The notes under the pieces: generated by a model
Database searches by the model: none
What the model was told of the DNA's origin: nothing
The model's input: the letters and a program-made list of their open reading frames with translations, nothing else
NCBI RefSeq assembly: GCF_015140235.1
Contig: NZ_AP023321.1
Span: forward strand, 1,044,501-1,108,500
Length of the DNA: 64,000 nt
Reading direction: 5' to 3'
From: Solibaculum mannosilyticum
GTDB lineage: Bacteria > Bacillota > Clostridia > Oscillospirales > Acutalibacteraceae
Translations under genes and position numbers: made by a program
Part shown: positions 44,425 through 52,924 of the stretch, one piece after another
Numbering within the stretch: the first letter of the stretch is position 1
Layout: every line of letters begins with the position of its first letter

Positions 44425-44748
44425 ATGGCATCGACGTTGGGATTTGTAAAGTACGTGGCGGAACAGCTGCAGGATGCAGGTAAAATTACTTACCGGAGAA
44501 TGTTTGGAGAATATGGGCTTTACTGCAATGGCATATTTTTCTCTGTTGTTTGCGATGATCAATTTTTTGTGAAGATCACCTCAGAAGGGGAGAATGCCTT
44601 TCCATATCTGCCTAAGTCGCCGCCGTACAAGGGAGCAAGGGACTACTTTCTTGTGGAGGATATAGACGACAGAGAGTTGATGGAAAAACTCGCAAAAGTG
44701 ACTTGTTCCGCATTGCAGACCCCTAAACCAAAGAAACGGAGAGATTGA
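44425..44748 (+). CDS. TfoX/Sxy N-terminal-domain protein
   Basis: 107 aa, covering only the TfoX_N domain: LGFVKYVAEQLQDAGKITYRRMFGEYGLYCNGIFFSVVCDDQFFVKI and the PKSPPYKGARDYFLVEDI stretch. It lacks the C-terminal domain of Sxy competence regulators. In Firmicutes such single-domain proteins have no proven competence role. AAAGGGAG precedes the ATG. It is spaced one base from the next gene. Confidence 0.85.
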   Translation: MASTLGFVKYVAEQLQDAGKITYRRMFGEYGLYCNGIFFSVVCDDQFFVKITSEGENAFPYLPKSPPYKGARDYFLVEDIDDRELMEKLAKVTCSALQTPKPKKRRD

Positions 44749-44749
44749 T

Positions 44750-45385
44750 ATGGCCAGTTTTGACTTTAAGAAGGAATACAAGGAATTTTATCTTCCTCCT
44801 AAAAAACCGCAGATTGTGGAGGTTCCTGTCATGGATTTTATCGCTGTCAGAGGTGAGGGAAATCCGAATGAAGAAGAGGGAGACTATAAAATAGCCATCG
44901 GCTTACTCTATACGATTGCCTATACCATCAAAATGAGCAAGTTGGGAAAGCACAAGATAGAAGGATACTTTGATTATGTAGTTCCGCCGCTAGAGGGATT
45001 CTGGTGGCAGGAGGGAAGGACTAATATCGATTACGCCCAAAAAGAGAATTTTAAATGGATCTCCCTCATTCGTCTACCGGATTTTGTATCGAAGGAGGAA
45101 CTAAATTGGGCGGTAAAAGAGGCTACGGAGAAAAAGAGGATGGACTTTTCAAAAGTGGAGTTTTTAACCTATGAGGAAGGTGTTTGTGTGCAGTGTATGC
45201 ACATAGGTCCTTACGATCATGAGCCGGAGACCATATATGAAATGGAACGGTTTGCAGAAGAACAGGGCTATAGAATTGATCTGGCAGGAGAACGATATCA
45301 CCATGAAATTTACCTCAGTGATGTGCGAAAATGCAAACCAGAGAATTTAAAAACAGTGATCCGTCAGCCGATCCGTTTGCTGTAA
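44750..45385 (+). CDS. GyrI-like small-molecule-binding protein
   Basis: 211 aa: FDFKKEYKEFYLPPKKPQIVEVPVMDFIAVRGEGNPNEEEGDYKIAIGLLYTIAYTIKMSK, VPPLEGFWWQEG, EGVCVQCMHIGPYDHEPETI and AGERYHHEIYLSDVRKCKPENLKTVIRQPI. This is the longer GyrI-like family often annotated alongside TfoX_N or WYL proteins. It follows the TfoX gene by one base, with AGAGAT near the end of that gene as a weak ribosome site, so coupling is likely. Confidence 0.85.
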   Translation: MASFDFKKEYKEFYLPPKKPQIVEVPVMDFIAVRGEGNPNEEEGDYKIAIGLLYTIAYTIKMSKLGKHKIEGYFDYVVPPLEGFWWQEGRTNIDYAQKENFKWISLIRLPDFVSKEELNWAVKEATEKKRMDFSKVEFLTYEEGVCVQCMHIGPYDHEPETIYEMERFAEEQGYRIDLAGERYHHEIYLSDVRKCKPENLKTVIRQPIRLL

Positions 45386-45386
45386 A

Positions 45387-45426
45387 ATAGAAATCCCGAT
45401 GTATTATTTTACATCGGGATTTCTAT
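45387..45426. terminator. bidirectional terminator
   Basis: ATAGAAATCCCGATGTA (45387-45403) and TACATCGGGATTTCTAT (45410-45426), 17-bp perfect stem between converging operons. Confidence 0.88.
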
Positions 45427-45436
45427 GATTCAGGGA

Positions 45437-46225
45437 TTATTTTAAAAGCATCTCATAATGGAATTTTCCCATTGCCTTTTTTAAAAGAAGCCAAGCCAAC
45501 AGTGCACAAACTACACCGATTGCCAATAAAATCCATGTGCTGATCAGCAGGACCCCGGTGAACTGGCCGACGATCAGCAGTAGAACAGGAAGGATAAGAA
45601 AAATTGCACCTTGTTGAGCTTCCTCTACACTTTGTGCTTTGGCGGAGAATCGTACAATCAACGTGATGGCGATGAGGGAGATGGCAGGTGAAATCAGCAG
45701 CATAATAAACAGCCATTTGATATCGGGCAAGAGGAAACCACCGAAAGTAAAGAAAATCTCAGTCTCCAAAACCACAATCATAGCCAAAAAGGAGAGGATC
45801 GATACTGTCATACTGAGCAAAAAAGAAGCCAATACTTTGGAACGAAAGATCTGCTTGAGAGACAGTGGACAATATAGTAGTGTTTCCAAAGTGTGTTTTT
45901 CTTTTTCCCCCACGAAGGAACTAGCTGCCATAATGGAGGCGGTCATAATAGGAATTATGAGGAAGAAGACCGGTAAGATATAATTTAAAATGAGTGCTGC
46001 CACCGTCTTAGAAAAATCTCCATGTTGTTCGGTTATGGGAAGCATCTGAAGCAGTCTCTGGAAATCGTCGGCTTCGGTAGGAGCAAAATGAAGGGTTAAA
46101 ATAAAAATAGTAGGTAAGACGATTGTTAGAACGATTGGAACAATCAGTAAGGCGGAAAATAAGCGTTTATTCGCAGCGATTCCTCGTAGGTCCTTTCGGA
46201 TGATAGCGGTCATTGCATGTTTCAT
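45437..46225 (-). CDS. ABC-2 type permease (NatB-like)
   Basis: 262 aa, six helices. A basic N-terminus, MKHAMTAIIRKDLRGIAANKRLF, is followed by an extracytoplasmic loop with LHFAPTEADDFQRLLQMLP. VGEKEKHTLETLLYCPLSLKQIFRSKVLASFLL is the conserved coupling segment of ABC-2 permeases of the NatB/export type. The start overlaps the ATPase stop by four bases (ATGA). Partner of the preceding ATPase. The substrate is unknown. Confidence 0.85.
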   Translation of the reverse strand: MKHAMTAIIRKDLRGIAANKRLFSALLIVPIVLTIVLPTIFILTLHFAPTEADDFQRLLQMLPITEQHGDFSKTVAALILNYILPVFFLIIPIMTASIMAASSFVGEKEKHTLETLLYCPLSLKQIFRSKVLASFLLSMTVSILSFLAMIVVLETEIFFTFGGFLLPDIKWLFIMLLISPAISLIAITLIVRFSAKAQSVEEAQQGAIFLILPVLLLIVGQFTGVLLISTWILLAIGVVCALLAWLLLKKAMGKFHYEMLLK

Positions 46226-47136
46226 TGAATTTCCTCCTTTCCTTTGGCAGTTAAGGCGAAGTAAATGTCCTCCAGAGAAGGCTTTTTGGCCGACACATGA
46301 TAGATATCTCCGCCGCCCTGTACAATCTGGCGGATGATACGTGGGATTTCTTCTTCGGACTTGACATCTATTTCGAAAATCTGTTCTCCCACTTTTCGGT
46401 AAGGAAGTTGACTGGTAAGATGCCCTGCCTTGATTCTCACTGTCATGCCGGAGAGAATTTTAGAGCGAAGCTGTTCTAAAGTGCCTAAGGCGAGAAGTTC
46501 CCCTTTTTCTATGAGTCCATAACGGGTACAAATCTCTTGGGCATAACGCAGCTGATGGGTGCAGAGAAAGATGGTAATTCCCTTTTCCCGTGCCAGATTA
46601 CGAATGAGTGAATTGACATTTTGAGTGCTTTCCGGATCCAGTCCAGAAGTAGGTTCATCTAAAAATAGGACTTTGGGTTCATGAATCAAGGCTCGTGCCA
46701 AGGAGAGACGTTGACGCATACCGGTGGAATAGACTGAAAGTTTCTGATTTTTGGCATCGGTCAAATCCAGCTGTTTCAGAAGGACTTCGGCGCGTTTTTC
46801 ACTTTCACTGGTGCTGATACCGAATAGGCAACCGTAAAATACAAGATTTTGAAGACCCGTGAGATTGTCGTACATCTGCGCGTGTTCTGTGACAACTCCG
46901 GATACAGCGTGTACCTTTTCCGGATTCTGCACTGGATCCATGTCAAATACCCTACAGCTTCCCGAAGAAGGGGTAAGCATCCCATTCAGCAGCTTGACGG
47001 TGGTTGTTTTTCCGGCTCCGTTGGGCCCTAAGAATCCAAAGACTTCCCCCTGTGCCAAGCTAATGCTCACGTGATCTACCGCTTTTTTCCCACCGGCATA
47101 TGTTTTTGACAGATCATCGATTCCAACAGCATTCAT
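46222..47136 (-). CDS. ABC transporter ATP-binding protein (CcmA/NatA-like)
   Basis: 304 aa. Walker A GPNGAGKTT, signature YSTGMRQRLSLARAL, Walker B VLFLDEPTSGLDPES and the H-loop in CTHQLR. A C-terminal extension (about 220-300) with MTVRIKAGHLTSQLPYRKVGEQIFEIDVKS is typical of drug or sodium exporters of this class. Eight bases separate it from the XRE gene upstream, whose last codons include its GAGGAGG. Confidence 0.9.
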   Translation of the reverse strand: MNAVGIDDLSKTYAGGKKAVDHVSISLAQGEVFGFLGPNGAGKTTTVKLLNGMLTPSSGSCRVFDMDPVQNPEKVHAVSGVVTEHAQMYDNLTGLQNLVFYGCLFGISTSESEKRAEVLLKQLDLTDAKNQKLSVYSTGMRQRLSLARALIHEPKVLFLDEPTSGLDPESTQNVNSLIRNLAREKGITIFLCTHQLRYAQEICTRYGLIEKGELLALGTLEQLRSKILSGMTVRIKAGHLTSQLPYRKVGEQIFEIDVKSEEEIPRIIRQIVQGGGDIYHVSAKKPSLEDIYFALTAKGKEEIQ

Positions 47137-47144
47137 AATGTATA

Positions 47145-48266
47145 CTAAACCTCCTCATTTGCCTTTAGGCGTTGCTTGATCCTTTGAAACTGGGTATTGT
47201 CCGCAAGAGGTGCAAACGTCGGATTTTTTACAACAGCTTCCGTCATACTTTTCCGGATGATGGTTTCATCGCGAGGGAGATCACTGCCCAAAGTCAAAGT
47301 GGTTTCGAACCAATCGTCCAGTAGATTAAAATAGGAATCCCCGTGCAGATGAAGAGGATAGATGTCCCTGGTGACTAGATTCACGTATTGTTCTAGAAGA
47401 TCCAAAGCCTTCTCTTCATCGCCTAAAATCATAAAGCCTTGTGCGGCAGAGATGAAAAAGGGCATGAGAAGACCTGGATGCAGATCTTCTATCTGGAATG
47501 CTTCAGCGATGGTGTACGTACGCCGATAGGTTTCCTCGAAGGTTTTTGCATCATCACAACACAATCCCATGTAAGAGAGTAAAAGGTTGAGTAGATTAAC
47601 AATCGACTGATAAACCCCAATTTGTAATACACGTTTGGACTGTTCGATCTGTCCGGACATATGATAGGCGGATGCCAACAGCGGTTCGACAGAGGTCAAA
47701 GAGAGTTCTGCTGGTTCCAGCAGGTCCAAGACTTCATTGGCACGGCCGAGAGTCAATAGACACAAGGCTTCCATATTGAGAGCCTGTTTTGCCAATTCAA
47801 TATCGTCGCTCTCGTCTTTTACTCGGATAAAGTATCCTAGAGCTTCTTCTAGGACATCCGTTGTTTTTTCTCGACTGTTTGCCAGCGTGCTGTGGTTGAC
47901 AAACAATACTCCTATCTGGAAAAGCAGGGGAGGACAGGAGAAGTATTTCTTGGCCATTTGCCGACAGTGTTCCATAACCTCGTCAAAGGGCTTTGTAGAG
48001 AAGTCCATGCATAACTGACGATAAAGTTTACGGATATCGGATTTTGTCATCTGGGGTTGGTATCCCATTAACTCGTCGATGCTGATGTTAAAAAATGTAG
48101 CTAGGCCAGGAAGAAGGGTGATGTCTGGATAAGTGGATTGTGTTTCCCATTTTGAGACAGCCGCTTTGGAAACGCCCATATATTCCGCCAGTTCATCCTG
48201 TGTAATCCCACGTTTATGGCGGTTTTCAACCAAGATGGGGCCGAGATTGATTTCTTTTTCTTTCAC
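47145..48266 (-). CDS. XRE-family regulator with helical-repeat C-terminus
   Basis: 373 aa. An N-terminal Cro/C1 HTH (LVENRHKRGITQDELAEYMGVSKAAVSKWETQSTYPDITLLPGLATFF) is joined to about 290 residues of TPR-like helical repeats, a layout related to the Rgg/PlcR/RNPP peptide-sensing regulators. I use the GTG at 48266 (MKEKEINLGP), eight bases from GGAGG. The upstream GTG at 48275 lies inside that ribosome site. First gene of an operon with an ABC exporter, which it presumably controls in response to a peptide or other signal (inferred). Confidence 0.85.
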   Translation of the reverse strand: MKEKEINLGPILVENRHKRGITQDELAEYMGVSKAAVSKWETQSTYPDITLLPGLATFFNISIDELMGYQPQMTKSDIRKLYRQLCMDFSTKPFDEVMEHCRQMAKKYFSCPPLLFQIGVLFVNHSTLANSREKTTDVLEEALGYFIRVKDESDDIELAKQALNMEALCLLTLGRANEVLDLLEPAELSLTSVEPLLASAYHMSGQIEQSKRVLQIGVYQSIVNLLNLLLSYMGLCCDDAKTFEETYRRTYTIAEAFQIEDLHPGLLMPFFISAAQGFMILGDEEKALDLLEQYVNLVTRDIYPLHLHGDSYFNLLDDWFETTLTLGSDLPRDETIIRKSMTEAVVKNPTFAPLADNTQFQRIKQRLKANEEV

Positions 48267-48376
48267 TACATTCACCTCCAGTCCTTATTATAAGAAATCC
48301 AGATACAAAGTACAATGGAGTTACATTCAATTATGGTTGAAAAAGTTAACTAATAAGAAACTACTAAGTGAATTGA

Positions 48377-48418
48377 AACAGGGACAGAGAGACGTAAAAA
48401 TGTCTCTCTGTCCCTGTT
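48377..48418. terminator. terminator of the two-component/PepSY operon
   Basis: AACAGGGACAGAGAGAC (48377-48393) and GTCTCTCTGTCCCTGTT (48402-48418), 17-bp perfect stem, 20 bp after the PepSY gene stop on the minus strand. Confidence 0.8.
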
Positions 48419-48437
48419 CAGAAGACTTTAGACAAGA

Positions 48438-49298
48438 TCAGTCGCTGTCTTTTTCATAGCTTAGAATATCGCCGTTGGCAGCATCGATATCGTAGTTATA
48501 TTCCGTTCTGCCGACATGGAACTCGACTTCATATTCCGCTCTCCCGTCGTCATGATCCAGCTTGACAGATAAACGGGTGACTTGATCCTCCGATAATCCC
48601 GCGTGGGCGAGTGCAATGGACTTTGCTTGGGAATCACCGATATAATTGTCGGTAGATGAGGGGGAATAGTATTCCGCATCGTAATCATATGACAAAATGT
48701 CTCCGTTAGAAGCATCGATTTCATAATCGTATTCTGTATTTCCCTGATAGAACTCCACGTCATACTCTGCTCTGCCGTTGTCATAATCCAGCTTCACACG
48801 GACAAACGTCACATCCGATTCTGACGACAGTCCCGCATGATTTAAAGCGATTTCCTTGGCTTTGTCTTCGCCGATATAGCTGCCTGTATTCGGGTCCGAT
48901 GGCAGTCCAGAAGAAGAGGAGTAGTATTCTGCATCGAAGTCAGAGGAAAGGATATCCCCAGTGGAAGCGTCGATCTCATAGTCATATTCTTTGCCTCCAG
49001 CGAAAAATTCCACATCGTATTCCGCTCGGCCGTCGTCATAGTCTTGTTTCACATAGAGGAAAGAGGTATCCTCTTCAGCGACGCCGGCATGAGTAAGTGC
49101 AATCTGTTTTGCTTCCTCTTCGGTGATATAAGATGTGGACGTACGGGATGTATTTTCGGACATGGAAACGTTGGTAGTTGCTGTGGAAACTTGATTGGAT
49201 GCTGTGGGATTGGTTTCAGCAGTCGTATCGCATCCAGCCAAAAGGGAAAGACTGAGGACGGTTGCAGTCACAAGAACAAATACTTTCTTACTTTTCAT
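48438..49298 (-). CDS. lipoprotein with three tandem PepSY domains
   Basis: 286 aa. A signal sequence ends in SLLAGC (Cys23), then comes a Ser/Thr-rich linker to about residue 56, and three successive PepSY repeats. Each has an A-K-x-I-A-L-x-H-A-G helix (EAKQIALTHAG, KAKEIALNHAG, QAKSIALAHAG), a D-x-D(D/N)GRAEY strand and a closing (Y)DIDA(S/A)xGDILS turn. PepSY domains are thought to restrain proteases or sense the envelope. It starts at the ATG at 49298 after GGAGG and is the last gene behind a response regulator and kinase, possibly as a sensor accessory or target. Confidence 0.9.
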   Translation of the reverse strand: MKSKKVFVLVTATVLSLSLLAGCDTTAETNPTASNQVSTATTNVSMSENTSRTSTSYITEEEAKQIALTHAGVAEEDTSFLYVKQDYDDGRAEYDVEFFAGGKEYDYEIDASTGDILSSDFDAEYYSSSSGLPSDPNTGSYIGEDKAKEIALNHAGLSSESDVTFVRVKLDYDNGRAEYDVEFYQGNTEYDYEIDASNGDILSYDYDAEYYSPSSTDNYIGDSQAKSIALAHAGLSEDQVTRLSVKLDHDDGRAEYEVEFHVGRTEYNYDIDAANGDILSYEKDSD

Positions 49299-49405
49299 GA
49301 TGGTATCCTCCATTCTGTTTCTCGAAGGGTTTGCTTTGTTGTGACTTTATGATACAGCTTGAAAGATTAAGCCTTCATTAAACGACGAAAAATTTTTGAT
49401 GAGTT

Positions 49406-50761
49406 TTATGCAGGAAGTGAAAAGGTAAATTTACTGCCTTGTCCCAGCGTGCTCTGGACAAAAATCGAACCACCGTGAGCCTCTACTATATATTTGACCA
49501 TGGGCAATCCCAAGCCCATTCCTTCCTCCGATGTGCTGCGCGCAGTATCAACTTGATAAAAACGTTCCCAAACCTTTTCAAGGTCTTGGGAGGCGATTCC
49601 AATTCCGTCGTCTAAAATCTCCCCAAGGATAGTTTCCTTCGTGCGATGGAGTTTTATCCATAAGTGACCGCCTGTTTTGCCGTATTTGACGCCATTTTCC
49701 ATCAGGTTTAACAGCATTCGCATCAGCATAGTCTCATCGCCGCGCAATAACAGATTCGGCTCAATATCCGTGACAACCGAGATGTTTTTTTCATTTGCCT
49801 TTTCCTCAACCTGGTCTGCCACCATCTCACATAACTCACTTAAGTTGATCAATTCAATGTGCAGTTTGGTTTGCGATTGATCCGCTCGGGCGAGAGTGAG
49901 AAGCTGCGAAATCAAAGAGGACATCCGTCTTGCTTGTTCCAGAACCGTGGCTAACGCACTTTTTGCTTCCTCTAACGTTTGAGCATTTTCCAAGGCGAAT
50001 TCACACTGGGAAATGACGACCGCTGTAGGGGTACGTAGTTCATGAGAGGCGTCGGAAGTAAACTGTTTTTCTCGCTCAAAGGACTCTTGGAGTCGATCAA
50101 ACATATGATCAAAAGCGGCTGCTAAGGTATAAATTTCGTCTTTGCCGTCCCCGATGGAGATGCGACGGCTTAAATCTCTGTCATTGCTGATTTGCTCTGC
50201 AGTTTTGGTGATCTGCCTGACCGGACGAAAGGCCCTGTTGATGAGAAAATATCCTCCGGCGGCGGCAAGGAGAACAAGAATAGGCAATGCAACAATGGCC
50301 AACTTCAACATAGCGTCAAAGGCGTTTCCAGAGCCTGCAGAGGACATGATGCCGCGTACCCAAACGGTCTCGTAACTTTCCGGGACATTGTAGAGCATAT
50401 CGTATACATACCAGTTTGATTTGTTATTCTGAAGGGTTTGTATTTGATGGTCCAATAGGGATGTCTCCCTTGGAAAATGAGAGGGAAGATGGCCATACAA
50501 AAGGGTACCCGATTGATCGTAAATCGAGAGATAAACGCCGTCTTGGAAGTAGTCCAGATCGTCGTCGATTTCCAGTTCGCCATCGTCGTATTCGATGTCT
50601 TTTACGCTGTCCGTTACGACGCTGATTAGGGCGTTCTGAGAACCGCTGGCCACAACTAAATCACCTACTGAGAACAAGTAAATTAATACAAAAGCCGTTA
50701 AAAGAGTCATCAGCAACGTGAACCACAGTGTAATGCGCAGTTTAATGGATAGTCGCTTCAT
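49406..50761 (-). CDS. two-component sensor histidine kinase
   Basis: 451 aa. Helix at about 10-32, an extracytoplasmic domain (about 33-155) with acidic DDGELEIDDDLDYFQDGVYL, a second helix at about 157-178, and HAMP (RAFRPVRQITKTAEQISNDRDLSRRI). HisKA has His240 in SDASHELRTPTAVVISQCE, and HATPase_c has NLMENGVKYG, DDGIGIASQD and GMGLGLPMVKYIV. A normal EnvZ/CssS-like layout. The start overlaps the regulator stop (ATGA). Confidence 0.92.
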   Translation of the reverse strand: MKRLSIKLRITLWFTLLMTLLTAFVLIYLFSVGDLVVASGSQNALISVVTDSVKDIEYDDGELEIDDDLDYFQDGVYLSIYDQSGTLLYGHLPSHFPRETSLLDHQIQTLQNNKSNWYVYDMLYNVPESYETVWVRGIMSSAGSGNAFDAMLKLAIVALPILVLLAAAGGYFLINRAFRPVRQITKTAEQISNDRDLSRRISIGDGKDEIYTLAAAFDHMFDRLQESFEREKQFTSDASHELRTPTAVVISQCEFALENAQTLEEAKSALATVLEQARRMSSLISQLLTLARADQSQTKLHIELINLSELCEMVADQVEEKANEKNISVVTDIEPNLLLRGDETMLMRMLLNLMENGVKYGKTGGHLWIKLHRTKETILGEILDDGIGIASQDLEKVWERFYQVDTARSTSEEGMGLGLPMVKYIVEAHGGSIFVQSTLGQGSKFTFSLPA

Positions 50762-51432
50762 TCCTCCACCCTCAATACATAACCAGCTCCTCTTACAGTA
50801 TGAATCAGTTTTATGGGATGGCCGTCATCTATTTTCTTTCTCAGATAACGAATGTACACATCCACAACATTAGATCCTCCTTCGTAGTCGTAGTTCCAGA
50901 TGTGATGGCTAATGCGTTCCCGGGAGAGAACGGTACCACTTTGACGGATCAAGCATTCTAATACGGCAAACTCTTTGCTGGCTAAGGTGATAGGGATACC
51001 TGCACGTTTTACTGTTCTAGCATCGCAGTCCACAGTCAAATCGCCGACGGTAAAGACGTTGGTGACGCCTTTTGAATTCCGCCGGATCATAACACGTATG
51101 CGGGCCAATAATTCGTCAAAAGCGAAAGGTTTAACCAGATAATCGTCAGCACCGATGTCCAAACCGGTTACTCTATCTTCAATGCTATCCCTGGCGGTGA
51201 GTAGCAAAACGGGTGTACGATCTCCTTTTGCACGTAGCTGCTTTAGGATTTCCAACCCGCTGGTTCCGGGGAGCATGATGTCCAAAATAACAGCGTCATA
51301 GGCGGCACAACGTAGATAATCAATTGCATCGTCGCCGTTTAGACAGAAATCAACGCTGTAGTGTTCCAATTTAAGCTTCTGCACGATTAAACGGTTAAGA
51401 TCTTTTTCATCTTCCACAACAAGAATCCTCAT
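50758..51432 (-). CDS. two-component response regulator, OmpR family
   Basis: 224 aa. Receiver with VVEDEKD, Asp51 in VILDIMLPGTSG, LLTARDS and YLVKPF. Winged helix at about 125-222 (LASKEFAVLECLIRQSGTVLSRERISHHIWN, NVVDVYIRYLRKKI). I begin it at the ATG at 51432 (MRILVVEDE), eight bases from GGAGG, rather than at the longer frame open to 51483. Operon order: regulator, kinase, PepSY lipoprotein. Confidence 0.95.
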   Translation of the reverse strand: MRILVVEDEKDLNRLIVQKLKLEHYSVDFCLNGDDAIDYLRCAAYDAVILDIMLPGTSGLEILKQLRAKGDRTPVLLLTARDSIEDRVTGLDIGADDYLVKPFAFDELLARIRVMIRRNSKGVTNVFTVGDLTVDCDARTVKRAGIPITLASKEFAVLECLIRQSGTVLSRERISHHIWNYDYEGGSNVVDVYIRYLRKKIDDGHPIKLIHTVRGAGYVLRVEE

Positions 51433-51578
51433 GGTGTCATCCTCCGTTTCCGCTGTAGTATTACAGTATAACCCATCTCTCATTAAGACCAGATGAAGAC
51501 TTTAACATTATTTTATCAACAATACTCTCCTTTTTCAACGGTCCAAAGGATAACCTTCCATATGAGAGAATAAAAAGA

Positions 51579-51614
51579 AAAGACAACAGATTCCGTAGGA
51601 AATCTGTTGTCTTT
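51579..51614. terminator. terminator of gpmA-fprA
   Basis: AAAGACAACAGATT (51579-51592) and AATCTGTTGTCTTT (51601-51614), perfect stem with flanking T/A runs. The rest of 51433-51685 shows nothing further I can support. Confidence 0.85.
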
Positions 51615-51685
51615 TTCTAGCATACAAATCTTTTAACGATGACCCTATCAGAAATCAATCTTGTTTTCCGATGGGGTATCGAGAA

Positions 51686-52894
51686 TCATAGATTGGATAG
51701 AGAAGAGAGAATACTCTCTTTTAATTGAATGAGAGGTGCCATTGTATCATCATTTGGAGATGACTTAATGGTAACGACAGGATCGAGTATCTGCATTCCT
51801 TTCATCTCACTTAATAATGCCTTCATCTGGTTGGCACTGGCAGGCGCCCATGAGCCATTTTGGATCAAAGCGACTGTCCGATTTTGCAGATTCAATGCCT
51901 TCATATCGTGTAAGAAGTTGAGCATGGCCGGATAAATTCCATTGTTATACGTGGGAGAAGCCAGCACCAAATGACTGCATCGAAATACTTCAGAGATCAA
52001 CGTGGAGACATGGGTGCTGGAGACATCGTAAACAGATATATTTTTCACACCGGCCTCCACGAGGCCCGAGGCCAGAAGATCCACAGCATTTTCCGTGTCC
52101 CCATACATAGAACCGTAAAAAATAGCCACGGTATGCTCTTCCGGTTGGTATCGGCTCCAATGATCGTATTTGTCCAAGAGATATCCCAAATCATTGCGCC
52201 AGACTAGACCATGTAACGGACAGATCATACGGATATCCAGGCCAGACAATTTTTTCAATGCCGACTGTACCTGCGGCCCGTATTTGCCCACGATATTTCC
52301 GTAATAACGCCGTGCATCCGATAACCAGTCCCGATCAAAGTCCACTTCATCGTTAAACAGCGCTCCATTTAAGGCGCCAAAACTACCAAAAGCATCGGCC
52401 GAAAAGAGAAGCTTTTCACTTTCCTCATAGGTAACCATGACCTCCGGCCAATGCACCATTGGGGCAAAATAGAAACGCAATGTGTGTTGGCCGAGGGAGA
52501 GGGTATCGCCTTCCTGAACGGTGATGGTATGTCCCTCTAGATCCATGTTATAGAACTGCCGGATAAAAGTAAATGTCTTGGTATTTCCGACAATCTTTAG
52601 ATCCGGAAAACGCAGCATGAGATCAGCGATATTGGCGCAATGATCCGGCTCCATGTGATTGACAACCAGATAGTCCAATGTCCTGCCGTTTAAGACGGAG
52701 AGAACGTTCTCCACAAATTGGCGGGAAATAGAGGAATCCACCGTATCAATCAGTGCAGTTTTCTCATCCATAATCAGATAGGAGTTGTAGGCGACACCAC
52801 GAGGGAGGGGGAAGAGATTCTCAAACAGTGCCAGACGACGGTCACATCCGCCTACCCAGCTGATAGAATCGGTTATTTTTCTGGTACAATGCAT
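51686..52894 (-). CDS. fprA: flavodiiron protein (A-type flavoprotein, FprA type)
   Basis: 402 aa. An N-terminal metallo-beta-lactamase-like diiron domain has the complete ligand set: H80-x-E82-x-D84-H85 in NHMEPDH, His in APMVHWPEV, Asp in FSADAFGSFG and His in CPLHGLVW. A C-terminal flavodoxin domain (about 255-400) has the FMN loop YGSMYGDTENA. These proteins reduce O2 to water (or NO to N2O) in anaerobes, with rubredoxin or similar as donor. It follows gpmA by 30 bp with AAAGGAG, so both are under the same promoter and operator. Confidence 0.95.
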   Translation of the reverse strand: MHCTRKITDSISWVGGCDRRLALFENLFPLPRGVAYNSYLIMDEKTALIDTVDSSISRQFVENVLSVLNGRTLDYLVVNHMEPDHCANIADLMLRFPDLKIVGNTKTFTFIRQFYNMDLEGHTITVQEGDTLSLGQHTLRFYFAPMVHWPEVMVTYEESEKLLFSADAFGSFGALNGALFNDEVDFDRDWLSDARRYYGNIVGKYGPQVQSALKKLSGLDIRMICPLHGLVWRNDLGYLLDKYDHWSRYQPEEHTVAIFYGSMYGDTENAVDLLASGLVEAGVKNISVYDVSSTHVSTLISEVFRCSHLVLASPTYNNGIYPAMLNFLHDMKALNLQNRTVALIQNGSWAPASANQMKALLSEMKGMQILDPVVTIKSSPNDDTMAPLIQLKESILSSLSNL

Positions 52895-52924
52895 CGTACC
52901 ATTCTCCTTTCCTAATAGGGGATA

